Counted from the first letter of the stretch, positions 18,444 through 27,227 are shown. The stretch: DNA of 64,000 bases from DASWUZ01 sp036401375 (GCA_036401375.1 DASWVB010000005.1:100540-164539); one strand, 5' to 3'. Translations and numbers: made by a program. Notes: generated by a model not told the origin, from the letters alone.

Positions 18444-19544
18444 ATGCAGAAGGACGAAGTGGCGGATCAATTTGAAGGCAAAAAGCGGGTGCTCAGCGGA
18501 ATGCGCCCGACAGGTAGGCCGCACCTCGGCAACTACGTTGGCGCGCTGCGCAACTGGGTGAGGCTTCAGGAGGAGTACGACTGCTACTTCTTTATCGCGG
18601 ACTGGCACGCGCTGACGACGGACTACGCGGACCCCTCCCTGATCCAGCAGAATACGCTTGAGGTGGCGATGGACTTCCTCGCCGCGGGGCTGGATCCGCA
18701 GCAGTGCGTCATCTTCCCCCAGGGTTACGTGCCGCAGCACGCGGAGTTGTTCGTGCTGCTGGCGATGATCACTCCGCTGGGATGGCTGGAGCGCGTGCCC
18801 TCCTATAAAGACCAGCAGGAGAATCTCTCCGCGAAAGACTTAAGTACCTATGGATTTCTGGGCTACCCGCTGCTGCAGGCGGCTGACATCCTGGTCTACC
18901 GGGCCGACTTTGTTCCCGTTGGCCTCGACCAGGTTCCCCATGTGGAGCTGACTCGCGAGGTGGCTCGTCGCTTCAACTCGCACTATGAGCCTCGCCATCC
19001 AGTGCCGTCGCCGATCCTGCTCGAGCCGCAGGCGCTCGTCACAGCCTCGCCAAAGCTGCCGGGAACCGACGGGCGCAAGATGTCCAAGAGCTACGGAAAC
19101 ACGATCCTGCTGACCGATCCTGAGGCAGAGATTCGCAGGAAGCTGAAGCCTATGGTGACTGATCCGGCGCGGGTGCGGCGATCCGATCCCGGCGATCCGG
19201 ACAAGTGCCCGGTGGGCGATCTGCACAAGGTGTTTTCGAGCCCGGATAAGCTGGACCGGGTTTACGAGGGCTGCCGCACCGCGGGGATCGGCTGTATCGA
19301 GTGCAAGGGATGGCTCGCCGACTCGCTGGTCGCGGAGCTCGCTCCCATCCAGGAGCGGCGTCGCCGCTACGAGGGCGATCCCGGGCTGGTGCGAGACATA
19401 CTGTCGGACGGAGCAAGGCGCGCCACCAGGCAAGCCGAAAAGACGATGGTCGAGGTGCGCAGGGCCCTGCACCTGCTGCAGGAGTCGTCGCACGACCCGG
19501 CAACCGGTGAAGTTGCCCCTCGCGCTACAGGCGCAGCAAAGTGA
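18444..19544 (+). CDS. trpS: Tryptophanyl-tRNA synthetase
   Basis: A class I aminoacyl-tRNA synthetase of 366 aa. The HIGH-type motif is TGRPHLGNYVGAL near residue 27 and the KMSKS loop is GRKMSKSYGN near residue 212. Family segments YFFIADWHALTTDY, LPGTDGRK and GVVPVGLDQVPHVELTREVARRFN-like sequence are present. Its stop overlaps the scpA start in GTGA (19541-19544), indicating translational coupling. It charges tRNA-Trp in the cytoplasm. Confidence 0.97.
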   Translation: MQKDEVADQFEGKKRVLSGMRPTGRPHLGNYVGALRNWVRLQEEYDCYFFIADWHALTTDYADPSLIQQNTLEVAMDFLAAGLDPQQCVIFPQGYVPQHAELFVLLAMITPLGWLERVPSYKDQQENLSAKDLSTYGFLGYPLLQAADILVYRADFVPVGLDQVPHVELTREVARRFNSHYEPRHPVPSPILLEPQALVTASPKLPGTDGRKMSKSYGNTILLTDPEAEIRRKLKPMVTDPARVRRSDPGDPDKCPVGDLHKVFSSPDKLDRVYEGCRTAGIGCIECKGWLADSLVAELAPIQERRRRYEGDPGLVRDILSDGARRATRQAEKTMVEVRRALHLLQESSHDPATGEVAPRATGAAK

Positions 19545-20461
19545 ACGACGACACCGGGGCCCCGAAGACCCGGAATCAGAAGGAAGATAGCGCGCTACCT
19601 CCCAACTCAACGCAGTCCGGGCTGGCGGAAGGAAAGCCGGCCTACGAGAAGACCGCCTCCGACCTCAAGAAGGAGGAGACCAACGCGTTTCCCTTTACCG
19701 TCACGGTGGGTCAGGTCTACGACGGGCCCATGGACCTGCTGCTGGCGCTGATCCGCAAGCAGGACATCGACATCTACGACATCCCGATAGCGACCATCAC
19801 AGCGCAATTTCTCGCTTACGTGGAGCGGCTGAAGGGTACCGACGTAGACGTGGCAGGCGAGTTCATCTACACAGCTTCCCTGCTGATTCACATCAAGAGC
19901 CGTATGCTGTTGCCCCGTTCCCCGGCCGAGGGAGTTGACGCCGCGAGCGACGACCCGCGCCGCGAGCTGGTCGAGCGTCTGCTCGAGCATGAACGCTTCA
20001 AAAACGCAGCACAAATGCTAGCTCAGAAGCAGCAGATCGAAGAGGCGACGTGGAGCAATCCTGGCCTGCGCGAGTTTCGCGATGGGAGCGGAGAAGACTC
20101 GATGGTGCAGGAGATTGATGCCGACACCGTTGACCTGGTGCGGGTGTTCCAGGAGGTGCTGGCGCGCGCCAAAGCGAGGCCGGTGCTCGATGTCGAGGAG
20201 GACGCGGTCACGGTAGCGCAAATGATCGACTTTATCCGGCGCAGGCTGCTGATGGAAGACAAGCCGGTCGCGCTGCGGCGCCTGCTCTCGAATACACGTT
20301 CCGAGCGCGCACTGATCAGCATGTTCCTTGCACTGCTGGAGCTGGTGCGGCTGCAGGCGGTGCTGCTGCGCCAGACGCAGAACTTCGGCGACATCTACAT
20401 CAAGAAGCATGTCGGGTTCGATTCCCTAGTAAACGAAGCAGTCCGCGACGACTGGAACTGA
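19541..20461 (+). CDS. scpA: Segregation and condensation protein A
   Basis: The kleisin subunit of the SMC-ScpAB condensin, 306 aa. After an N-terminal charged leader of about 50 residues the kleisin core reads FDGPMDLLLALIRKQDIDIYDIPIATITAQFLAYVE-like sequence (here YDGPMDLLLALI), then LDVAGEFIYTASLLIHIKSRMLLP. A C-terminal winged-helix segment LISMFLALLELVRLQAVLLRQ follows. The GTG start overlaps the trpS stop. The extra N-terminal leader is variable, and an internal start cannot be excluded. It would bridge the Smc heads with ScpB, whose gene is 1.9 kb downstream after pit. Confidence 0.93.
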   Translation: MNDDTGAPKTRNQKEDSALPPNSTQSGLAEGKPAYEKTASDLKKEETNAFPFTVTVGQVYDGPMDLLLALIRKQDIDIYDIPIATITAQFLAYVERLKGTDVDVAGEFIYTASLLIHIKSRMLLPRSPAEGVDAASDDPRRELVERLLEHERFKNAAQMLAQKQQIEEATWSNPGLREFRDGSGEDSMVQEIDADTVDLVRVFQEVLARAKARPVLDVEEDAVTVAQMIDFIRRRLLMEDKPVALRRLLSNTRSERALISMFLALLELVRLQAVLLRQTQNFGDIYIKKHVGFDSLVNEAVRDDWN

Positions 20462-20583
20462 CTAGGTCCCCTAAGTAGCGCCTGTGATTCACAAGCTTTT
20501 AATGAGGACGCCACGCAGCGTTCACACTGCCGAGCCCCTGTTACTGCTAGCTTGCTTGAGCGGACACGCTCAGGAGCAGGTTA

Positions 20584-22206
20584 ATGGCGCAGGTAGATGG
20601 TGCGGTGCTCGACTCCCCGCATGCGGGTTCGGGGTCTTTACTCGACCGGAAGATCAAGAAATCGCCCGGTAAGATCGGGATAGCCCTTTTTGGAGTGGTG
20701 CTGGTAGGCGGACTGGCGTATGCCGGGGCTCAGCTTGGCAGGGATATTGCGCACGCTCCGTCTTCCTCTGCATGGCCCTACGTTCTGCTGGGCATCGCGC
20801 TCTTGATAGCGCTCGGCTTTGAGTTCGTCAACGGCTTTCACGATACGGCGAACGCGGTCGCGACAGTCATCTACACGCATTCCCTCGAGCCGCACATCGC
20901 CGTAGTATGGTCGGGGCTGTGGAATCTGATCGGCGTTCTGACCTCGTCGGGCGGCGTGGCCTTTTCGATCCTGTCTCTGCTCCCGGTCGAGCTGATCCTG
21001 CAGGTAGGAAAAGGCGCCGGGTTTGCCATGGTCTTTGCGCTGCTGATCTCGGCGATCCTTTGGAACCTGTCTACCTGGTCTTTTGGACTGCCAGCCTCGA
21101 GCTCGCATACCCTGGTTGGTTCCATCATCGGAGTTGGGCTGACGAACCAGCTGCTCAATCCTCACTCCGGCACCAGTGGAGTGGATTGGGCACAGGCCAG
21201 CAACGTCTTCAAAACTTTGCTCATCTCCCCGGTCGTCGGCTTCGTGTGCTCAGCGCTGCTGCTGATCCTGATGAAGTACGTAATCAAAGACCCGCGCCTT
21301 TTCGAATCGCCCAAGGGCGAGGAGCCGCCACCATTCTGGATCCGGTGCCTGCTGGTGCTGACCTGCACCGGGGTCAGCTTTGGACACGGATCAAACGATG
21401 GGCAGAAGGGTATGGGGCTGATCATGCTGATCCTGATCGGCACGGTTCCCACGGCCTATGCACTGAACCACGCGGTCGGCTACAGCCAGGTGCAGGATTT
21501 TGCGGCGGCCTCAGAGCAGGCAGTGAAGGTGCTGAACGCTCACGTCGACCCCAACGCGGTCATGGGCGATCCCCGGTCAGATTTGACGGAATATATACGA
21601 ACGAAGAACTTTACCCCCAACACCATGCTCTCTGCGCGTCAACTCGCGCTCGAAATCGAGCATGAGGCGCAGCTCTACAAGACGCTGGCGGCCGTGCCCC
21701 CATCGCAGCAGACCAACGTACGCAACGATATGTACGTGATGAGCGAGACGTTGCGGCTGGCGGAGAAGAAGGGAAAGTCGCAGTTTTCGCCCGATGAAGA
21801 CGCGGTCCTCACCAACTACAAGAAGTACCTGGACAAGTCGACCAAATTCATCCCCACCTGGGTGAAGATCGCCGTTGCGCTGGCCCTGGGAATGGGCACC
21901 ATGGTGGGTTGGAAGCGCATCGTGGTCACGGTCGGCGAAAAGATCGGCAAGGAGCACCTGACCTATGCGCAGGGTGCCGCGGCCGAGATTGTGGCAGCCT
22001 GCACGATCATTGCCGCGGACCAGTTCAAGATGCCGGTAAGCACAACCCATGTGCTCTCCTCGGGCGTCGCCGGAACTATGGTGGCGAATGGGAGCGGACT
22101 GCAGTGGAGCACGCTGCGCAACATCGCCATGGCGTGGGTGCTTACCCTGCCGGTTGCGGCGCTGCTTTCGGGCTGCCTGTTCTGGCTCTTTCGCCACTTC
22201 GTGTAG
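20584..22206 (+). CDS. pit: Low-affinity inorganic phosphate transporter (PiT family)
   Basis: A 540-aa polytopic membrane protein. Both PiT signature repeats are present: GFEFVNGFHDTANAVATVIYT near residue 80 and FGHGSNDGQKGMGLI near residue 262. The paired SSSHTLVGSIIGVG and VSTTHVLSSGVAGTM motifs are also there. A soluble loop of about 130 residues divides the two halves, as in many bacterial PiT proteins. GGAG sits seven bases before the ATG. It transports metal-phosphate with protons. It separates scpA from scpB. Confidence 0.95.
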   Translation: MAQVDGAVLDSPHAGSGSLLDRKIKKSPGKIGIALFGVVLVGGLAYAGAQLGRDIAHAPSSSAWPYVLLGIALLIALGFEFVNGFHDTANAVATVIYTHSLEPHIAVVWSGLWNLIGVLTSSGGVAFSILSLLPVELILQVGKGAGFAMVFALLISAILWNLSTWSFGLPASSSHTLVGSIIGVGLTNQLLNPHSGTSGVDWAQASNVFKTLLISPVVGFVCSALLLILMKYVIKDPRLFESPKGEEPPPFWIRCLLVLTCTGVSFGHGSNDGQKGMGLIMLILIGTVPTAYALNHAVGYSQVQDFAAASEQAVKVLNAHVDPNAVMGDPRSDLTEYIRTKNFTPNTMLSARQLALEIEHEAQLYKTLAAVPPSQQTNVRNDMYVMSETLRLAEKKGKSQFSPDEDAVLTNYKKYLDKSTKFIPTWVKIAVALALGMGTMVGWKRIVVTVGEKIGKEHLTYAQGAAAEIVAACTIIAADQFKMPVSTTHVLSSGVAGTMVANGSGLQWSTLRNIAMAWVLTLPVAALLSGCLFWLFRHFV

Positions 22207-22239
22207 CTCGCATTGCAGCGGTCGCGGCCTGGCAAGACT

Positions 22240-22287
22240 GGCGCTTCAAATCTATGCAACCATAGATAAGAAGCGCCTTTCTCTTTT
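22240..22287 (+). terminator. Two-tier rho-independent terminator after pit
   Basis: An 8-bp stem (GGCGCTTC 22240-22247 with GAAGCGCC 22270-22277) encloses a second 7-bp stem (ATCTATG/CATAGAT, four-base CAAC loop). The helix is followed directly by TTTCTCTTTT. It is placed 34 bases after the pit stop and is a convincing intrinsic terminator, which implies that scpB has its own promoter. Confidence 0.85.
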
Positions 22288-22346
22288 GTGCTCCGGACGT
22301 TGGCCGGACGAGAGGCACAAAGAAGTTAGTCCGCCGCGCCCCGCTC

Positions 22347-23597
22347 ATGAGCCTCAAAGCCAAAATCGAAGCCGTCATCTATGCTGCCGAGGAGCCGGTC
22401 ACTCTGGCACAGTTGGCCTTCCTGTTTGGGGGTGAGGTGCTTGCAGCGGCCCACGCCGGAGACGCCGCTGATGCTGCTCCAGCTCTGAGCGAGGAGGTAC
22501 CGGCAGGGTCGGCGCTCGAGTCTCCAGACCTGGACTCGCCGGAGCAGCCTCTGCGCCCTGAGGCCGTAGACCCGAAGCCGAGTGCCCAGGATTTCAACAC
22601 CGGCGGGCAGGGCGCTCCACCTGACGCGGTTGACGCTGTCACCTTACGCGATAACCTGCCTGGCGCGGTTGAGACGGAATCCGCTGCGACAGATACCGCT
22701 ACGTCAGACGCTGACGCCGTCGGCAACCTCACGCCCGAAAGGGATGTGGCAGCACCTGCCTTCGACGACAGAAAGGCTGGACGGCTGCGCGACCGCATGG
22801 TTCGGAACGGACTGAGGCAGATCGTCGCCGAGCTCATCGAGGAGTATGCCGGGAGCGACCGCGGCATGGAGATTCGCGAGATCGCGGGCGGCTACCGGGT
22901 CGCTACCAAGCCTGAGTATCACGATGCCGTACGCTCTTTCGTCAAGAGTCTGAAGCCGCCGATGAAGCTCAGCCTGCAGGCGCTCGAGACGCTTGCGGTG
23001 ATCGCGTATAAACAGCCGGTAACTGCGCCCGAGGTGAACGAGATTCGCGGCGTCGACTCGGGTGGAGTGCTGGGCAGCCTGATGAGCCGAAAGCTGATTA
23101 CTACGGCCGGACGCAAACAGGTGATCGGGCGGCCTATCCTTTATAAAACTACCAAGGAGTTCCTGCTGCGCTTCGGGCTGCGCGACGTGAACGAGCTGCC
23201 GAGTATCGAGGAGTTTGAAAAGATGGCGGGCGAGATGGAGATCGAGGATCTAGGCGGAGCAGAGCTGCAACGCTCGGCACAGCTGCCCTTCGAGGCAGAT
23301 CTCAACCATGGCGCTAGTGAAGGCATTGAGGCGGCTGACGTTCAGGGCATGTCCACGGGATTAGATCGCCGGCCGGCTGTTTCCCTTGCTGGCTCTACAG
23401 ATCTGTCTACGGCCCGTACCTCAGATTCCGAAGCCGTTGAGGCAAACGCGGGTGAGGCGGGAGTCGCGATCAGTATCCCGACTCAAAGCTCATCCGATGG
23501 TGCCCCGCCGATGCCGCTTGTAGAGGGTGAGAGTGCCCCAACCATGGTCGAACTGGACTCGCACCTGGCCGAGGAGACGGAACTTAACTCAGGATGA
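22347..23597 (+). CDS. scpB: Segregation and condensation protein B with low-complexity insertion and tail
   Basis: The kleisin partner of ScpA. The first winged helix starts normally (LKAKIEAVIYAAEEPVTLAQLAFLF) but is then interrupted after about residue 31 by some 115 acidic, Ala/Asp/Pro-rich residues. It resumes at RNGLRQIVAELIEEYAGSDRGMEIREIAGGYRVATKPEYHD. The second winged helix (LSLQALETLAVIAYKQPVTAPEVNEIRGVDSGGVLGSLMSRKLI, then GRPILYKTTKEFLLRFGL) is well conserved. A disordered acidic tail of about 110 residues ends the protein. Ordinary ScpB is roughly 200 residues, so half of this 416-aa protein is extra. Confidence 0.93.
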   Translation: MSLKAKIEAVIYAAEEPVTLAQLAFLFGGEVLAAAHAGDAADAAPALSEEVPAGSALESPDLDSPEQPLRPEAVDPKPSAQDFNTGGQGAPPDAVDAVTLRDNLPGAVETESAATDTATSDADAVGNLTPERDVAAPAFDDRKAGRLRDRMVRNGLRQIVAELIEEYAGSDRGMEIREIAGGYRVATKPEYHDAVRSFVKSLKPPMKLSLQALETLAVIAYKQPVTAPEVNEIRGVDSGGVLGSLMSRKLITTAGRKQVIGRPILYKTTKEFLLRFGLRDVNELPSIEEFEKMAGEMEIEDLGGAELQRSAQLPFEADLNHGASEGIEAADVQGMSTGLDRRPAVSLAGSTDLSTARTSDSEAVEANAGEAGVAISIPTQSSSDGAPPMPLVEGESAPTMVELDSHLAEETELNSG

Positions 23598-23771
23598 AGA
23601 TGGGGTTGGTCACGGTTGTGGCAAAGCTCTTTCGCCGACGCGCTCATCGCAGAGATTGGCGCATGGGCAGGCTGCAAAGTTACTCTGACGTTCGACAAGA
23701 AGGCAGCGCGTCTCCCGGCTTTCGAGCTTCTCTCGATGGCATTTAGAAAGGGACGGTTGAAGGAGCCTTGA
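23598..23771 (+). pseudogene. VapC-type PIN toxin, C-terminal fragment
   Basis: Directly after and in frame with the scpB stop, an open stretch of about 57 codons encodes SFADALIAEIGAWAGC followed by VTLTFDKKAARLPGFELL. This is the conserved C-terminus of VapC/PIN-domain toxins, with the third and fourth acidic positions (FADALI Asp and TFDKKA Asp) kept. No start codon, no N-terminal PIN half and no antitoxin are present, and a short unrelated tail precedes TGA 23769. It is the relic of a toxin-antitoxin locus and cannot fold as an active RNase. No ATG opens it, which is why it escapes ordinary ORF calling. Confidence 0.75.
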
Positions 23772-23772
23772 G

Positions 23773-23919
23773 ATGCATATTCCAGAGTTCGAAGATGAGC
23801 CCGGAGTGATCCAGGAGGAGAGTGCTCATGCAGTGCGAGCCGAGCAGGCGACGCCACCGCGGACCGCGATGAATTCTTTAGCCTATTACTCTACCTTTCG
23901 AGGTGGCAACACCGCGTGA
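23773..23919 (+). CDS. Small 48-aa protein, translationally coupled to rluB
   Basis: An ATG at 23773 is preceded by AAGGAG with ideal 8-base spacing. The frame is rich in Glu/Asp at first (HIPEFEDEPGVIQEESAHAV) and ends YYSTFRGGNTA. Its TGA (23917-23919) overlaps the GTG start of rluB (23916) in GTGA, a classic coupling arrangement. It has no TM segment and no motif I recognise. It could be a real small protein or only a leader that loads ribosomes for rluB. Confidence 0.5.
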   Translation: MHIPEFEDEPGVIQEESAHAVRAEQATPPRTAMNSLAYYSTFRGGNTA

Positions 23920-24998
23920 ACAGCTTGGACGCAGACGGCAGGGATGACCGGGTCGAAGAGGTCGCCAGTGCAGGCGAGTCCTCTGCGGTGCCGCGCCAGC
24001 CCGAAGCGCGCCACGAGCAGCGGCTGCAGAAGATCATCGCAGCGGCGGGGGTGACCTCACGGCGCAAAGCCGAGGAGCTCATCGTCGAGGGCCGGGTGCA
24101 GGTAAACGGTCAGACTGTGACCGAGTTGGGCACCAAGGCCGATCCGGCGCGCGACCACATTCGCGTCGATGGGAAGTTGCTGAGGGGTGAGGAGAAGCAT
24201 CGGTACTTCATGCTGAACAAGCCGAAGGGGTACGTGACCACGGTCAGCGATCCGGAGAAGCGGCCTACAGTGATGCAGTTCTTCAAACAAAGCAAGGCGC
24301 GGGTCTTCCCCGTAGGCCGCCTCGACTACCAGAGTGAGGGGCTGTTGCTGATGACCAACGACGGCGACCTCGCGAACCTGCTGACCAAGGCTTCGTCGAA
24401 GGTCGACAAGACTTACCTGGTTAAGGTGAGCCGCAAACCCTCAGAGAACGCGATTGCCCAGCTGCGCGCCGGCATCATGATCGATCGCGGGCGCAAAGAC
24501 TCGCATCAGGCGAGCTCGGCAGCTGGACGCGTGCTGACCCAGCCCGCGGCAATCCGCCTCGTCCGCGACGCCGAGAACCCGTGGTACGAGGTCACCCTTA
24601 CGGAGGGACGCAACCGGCAGATTCGCAAGCTCTTTGAGGAGGTTGGCCACTTCGTCGAGAAGATCAGGCGCGTAGGATACGGGCCGCTGGTGCTCGACGT
24701 TGCTCCAGGCGAGATTCGTGAGTTGAGCCCGGAGGAAGTGCTGGCCTTGCAGCGGGCGGCGCGCGGCATTCCACGCAGCAGCGCTGCCAGCTCAAGAACT
24801 GGCGCTGCGAAGTCGCGCACTGGCAGTTCGGCGGCCAGTCGTGCCGCTCCGGCGAAGCGGGCCGTGCCTCGATCGGCGGTCGGCAAAGCCGCGATCAAGC
24901 GGGCGATTGGCCCGGCCAGAGGTCCGAACTCCTCCCGAACGCCCAGCGGTGCGACGCGGGGACCGAAGCCGCCGCGCCGTACTCGGAAGCAGACATGA
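23916..24998 (+). CDS. rluB: 23S rRNA pseudouridine synthase (RluB/RsuA family)
   Basis: The S4 RNA-binding domain (LQKIIAAAGVTSRRKAEELIVEGRVQVNG) is at about residues 32-80. The catalytic domain contains GRLDYQSEGLLLMTNDGDLANLL, where the Asp of GRLD is the nucleophile, plus VTLTEGRNRQIRKLFEEVGH and RRVGYGPLVL. These define the RluB/E/F-RsuA family that converts a specific uridine to pseudouridine. A basic Ala/Ser/Arg/Lys tail of about 75 residues, probably rRNA-binding, ends the 360-aa protein. The start codon is GTG, overlapping the preceding small gene. Confidence 0.92.
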   Translation: MNSLDADGRDDRVEEVASAGESSAVPRQPEARHEQRLQKIIAAAGVTSRRKAEELIVEGRVQVNGQTVTELGTKADPARDHIRVDGKLLRGEEKHRYFMLNKPKGYVTTVSDPEKRPTVMQFFKQSKARVFPVGRLDYQSEGLLLMTNDGDLANLLTKASSKVDKTYLVKVSRKPSENAIAQLRAGIMIDRGRKDSHQASSAAGRVLTQPAAIRLVRDAENPWYEVTLTEGRNRQIRKLFEEVGHFVEKIRRVGYGPLVLDVAPGEIRELSPEEVLALQRAARGIPRSSAASSRTGAAKSRTGSSAASRAAPAKRAVPRSAVGKAAIKRAIGPARGPNSSRTPSGATRGPKPPRRTRKQT

Positions 24999-25115
24999 AG
25001 TAGCCTGCGGTAGCTGAGTCGAGCAAACCCTCAAGTCCATCTGACCAGCGACGCACGCCGGCAGCGATCATATAAACCTCGTCCGGGACGGGCGAGAGGG
25101 AGAAGGAGAGACAAA

Positions 25116-25586
25116 ATGGAGAAGGCAACGTTTGGAGCGGGTTGTTTCTGGGGTGTCGAGGCAGAGTTTGGCCGGATGCCGGGAGTAGTTGAGACCGCTG
25201 TCGGATATGAGGGCGGCGCGCTTGAGCAGCCAACTTACAAGGACGTCTGCACCGATCGCACCGGGCACGCCGAGGTGGTTGAGCTGACCTTTGATCCTGC
25301 CAAGGTCAGCTATCAGCGGCTGGTCGAGGCTTTCTTCGGCCTGCATGACCCGACCCAGCTAAATCGGCAAGGGCCGGACTGGGGCGCTCAGTATCGCAGT
25401 GCGATCTTCTTCCACTCTCCCGAGCAGCAGGAGACGGCTACAAAAGTGATCGAGCAGCTGACGGCGGCCGGTAGATTCTCTAAGCCGATCGTGACCCAGG
25501 TTGTGCCTGCGGAGACCTTCTGGCGGGCGGAGGAGTATCACCAGAAATACCTCGCCAAGCGGGGCGCAGTGTCGTGTCACATTTAA
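25116..25586 (+). CDS. msrA: Peptide methionine-S-sulfoxide reductase
   Basis: A 156-aa enzyme that repairs methionine-S-sulfoxide. The catalytic motif GCFWGVEAEF lies at residues 9-18, so the nucleophilic Cys is near residue 10. Further motifs are VGYEGG, YKDVCTDRTGHAEVVELTFDP, FFGLHDPTQLNRQGPDWGAQYRSAIFF and the C-terminal EEYHQKYL. A single late Cys (SCHI) near the C-terminus could be the resolving Cys. GGAGA precedes the ATG. It belongs with the repair functions of the window rather than with rluB. Confidence 0.97.
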   Translation: MEKATFGAGCFWGVEAEFGRMPGVVETAVGYEGGALEQPTYKDVCTDRTGHAEVVELTFDPAKVSYQRLVEAFFGLHDPTQLNRQGPDWGAQYRSAIFFHSPEQQETATKVIEQLTAAGRFSKPIVTQVVPAETFWRAEEYHQKYLAKRGAVSCHI

Positions 25587-25693
25587 ATCGCGGCGTGAGC
25601 CGGTTCGAAGTATTCTGGCGGCTTGATTATCGAGGCATGTCCTCGAACTTCCGAAAATCTCATGCTTGAACTAGGTTTCCCTGGACGCGCTTC

Positions 25694-26053
25694 ATGCAAA
25701 AGCTAGCTTTGGCGAGCAAGTTGGCGATCGTACTTCTTCCGTGGCTCGTGATTGCCCGCGGTGTATCGGCCGAGGAGGTTTCACTCAGCCCCCCGAGCGT
25801 GGCTTGCAGCTTCCATCACCTTCACGCCACATTCCAGCGGGTTCGTGAGCTGGATTCGCCTGCCGACTTCCAGTTTCGTTCGCGGCCCGGACTGTCTCCC
25901 GATCTCAGCTACACGTTCCCGCCGGGCACGGTTGTCACCGTCAATCAGCAGCATATGGGCTGGTCGTGCGTGGCTGGCAGCAAGCAGACCTCTGCGGGGT
26001 GGACGACCTACTCGGGCTGGCTTCGCAGCTCGCGCTTACGAGGTCTCGAATAG
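25694..26053 (+). CDS. Small secreted protein, SH3-like
   Basis: A 119-aa protein with a Sec signal peptide (LALASKLAIVLLPWLVIARGVSA). The mature part holds two Cys residues that could form a disulfide and a C-terminal stretch TVVTVNQQHMGWSCVAGSK followed by YSGWLRSSRLR. This resembles bacterial SH3 segments, which often bind cell-wall peptides. The match is by eye only. It precedes the oppositely oriented tRNA-Arg. Confidence 0.55.
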   Translation: MQKLALASKLAIVLLPWLVIARGVSAEEVSLSPPSVACSFHHLHATFQRVRELDSPADFQFRSRPGLSPDLSYTFPPGTVVTVNQQHMGWSCVAGSKQTSAGWTTYSGWLRSSRLRGLE

Positions 26054-26089
26054 CTGGCACCTCTTGAGTGCGAGGGAGTAACGGAGGGG

Positions 26090-26166
26090 TGGTGCGCCCG
26101 GCAAGATTCGAACTTGCGACCTCACGCTTCGGAGGCGTGCGCTCTATCCAGCTGAGCTACGGGCGC
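26090..26166 (-). tRNA. tRNA-Arg (anticodon CCG)
   Basis: A full cloverleaf on the minus strand. The acceptor stem GCGCCCG pairs with CGGGCGC. The D arm is GCTCAGCTGGATAGAGC, the anticodon arm is CACGC CTCCGAA GCGTG giving anticodon CCG, and the T arm is GCAAG TTCGAAT CTTGC. The discriminator base is A (26093) and the CCA end is encoded (26092-26090). It reads CGG codons. No second tRNA is nearby and no integrase is adjacent. Confidence 0.97.
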
Positions 26167-26354
26167 GCACTCCATAAGAATACACTGGCCCACCATGCGC
26201 GATGAGACGCCGGTATCCAGACTTGCCAAAGAGCTGCGAGACTTGCCTCTGGGCACAGGATTAGACTGGTGAGCGAACACGGGACATGGCGACGCCTCTA
26301 GGCATCGCGGGTCCGGTCAACACAGTAGCGGTCCACATTGCAAAGGAGATGATG

Positions 26355-27020
26355 ATGAAGAGATCAGAGTCGGGAGGCTGGTTATTCGCAGCCGCAAGGA
26401 AGTATATGGAGACGCTACGCTTCGGCCCGTCACCTAGAGTGCGGGTAATGAGCCTGGTGCTTGCCGGGACGCTGACACCGGGTCTCCTAGGGCAGACGAC
26501 GACAGTCACCCACACCGAGACTACCCAGACGCACACCGAGGGTGCTCCAGCCGATCCTTCGAAGCCGCTGCCCAGCCCTCCCGCTCAGGCGAGCGTCAGC
26601 CTGAATGGTCAGTCCGTCACCATCGATTACAGCGCGCCATCGCTGCGCGGCAGGAAGATGATCGGCGCCAACAATCCCTATGGCGAGGTATGGCGCACCG
26701 GCGCAAATGCTGCGACCACCCTGAAGACCGCCGTCGACCTGAAGATTGGCGACCTGAGTGTGCCGGCCGGTACTTACACGCTCTATTCGGTGCCCTCTGA
26801 GACGACCTGGAAGCTGATTGTCAATAAGCAGACGGGGCAGTGGGGCACGGTCTACGATCCGAAGCAGGATCTTGGACGAGTCGACATGCAGAAGGGACCC
26901 GCCGCCTCTACACCTGTGGAGCAATTTGCCATTCGCTTCGCGAATACTACGGCCGGCGCGACGGAGTTACACCTGATCTGGGCGGACTGGGATGTCTTCG
27001 TCCCGGTAAGTACGAAGTAG
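26355..27020 (+). CDS. DUF2911 family secreted protein
   Basis: Three ATG codons in a row (26349, 26352, 26355) follow AAAGGAG; the third has the best spacing. After a charged leader and a hydrophobic signal segment (VMSLVLAGTLTPGLLGQ) there is a Thr-rich linker. The DUF2911 domain then reads VTIDYSAPSLRGRKMIG, YGEVWRTGANAATTLKTAVDL, VPAGTYTLYSVP, WKLIVNKQTGQWGT and LHLIWADWDVFVPV. DUF2911 proteins are common in Bacteroidota and Acidobacteriota and have no established function. It is probably periplasmic or exported. Confidence 0.85.
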   Translation: MKRSESGGWLFAAARKYMETLRFGPSPRVRVMSLVLAGTLTPGLLGQTTTVTHTETTQTHTEGAPADPSKPLPSPPAQASVSLNGQSVTIDYSAPSLRGRKMIGANNPYGEVWRTGANAATTLKTAVDLKIGDLSVPAGTYTLYSVPSETTWKLIVNKQTGQWGTVYDPKQDLGRVDMQKGPAASTPVEQFAIRFANTTAGATELHLIWADWDVFVPVSTK

Positions 27021-27227
27021 TGGAAGCTACTGCGTGTGCAAGACTCCGATTTGCCGCATAGTTCTTCTGAAGGTTTACCTAGACTAAGGAAAAATAGGTC
27101 TGCGCATTTCGCAGGTCGTATGTAGCGCTTACATTCAGGCAAAGCGCGAGCCGCGTCGAAGGGTCTTGCTTTTCCTAACTATAGAAGAGTGGATGCGATG
27201 TGAGCACCGTCGACGATCACCTGATTA

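Noticed and set aside
23013..23597. ScpB tail as a separate gene
   Set aside because: The frame is continuous with the ScpB winged helices, and no start with a ribosome site separates it.
26090..26166. tRNA-Arg as an integration site of a genomic island
   Set aside because: No integrase, no direct repeat of the tRNA end and ordinary genes on both sides.
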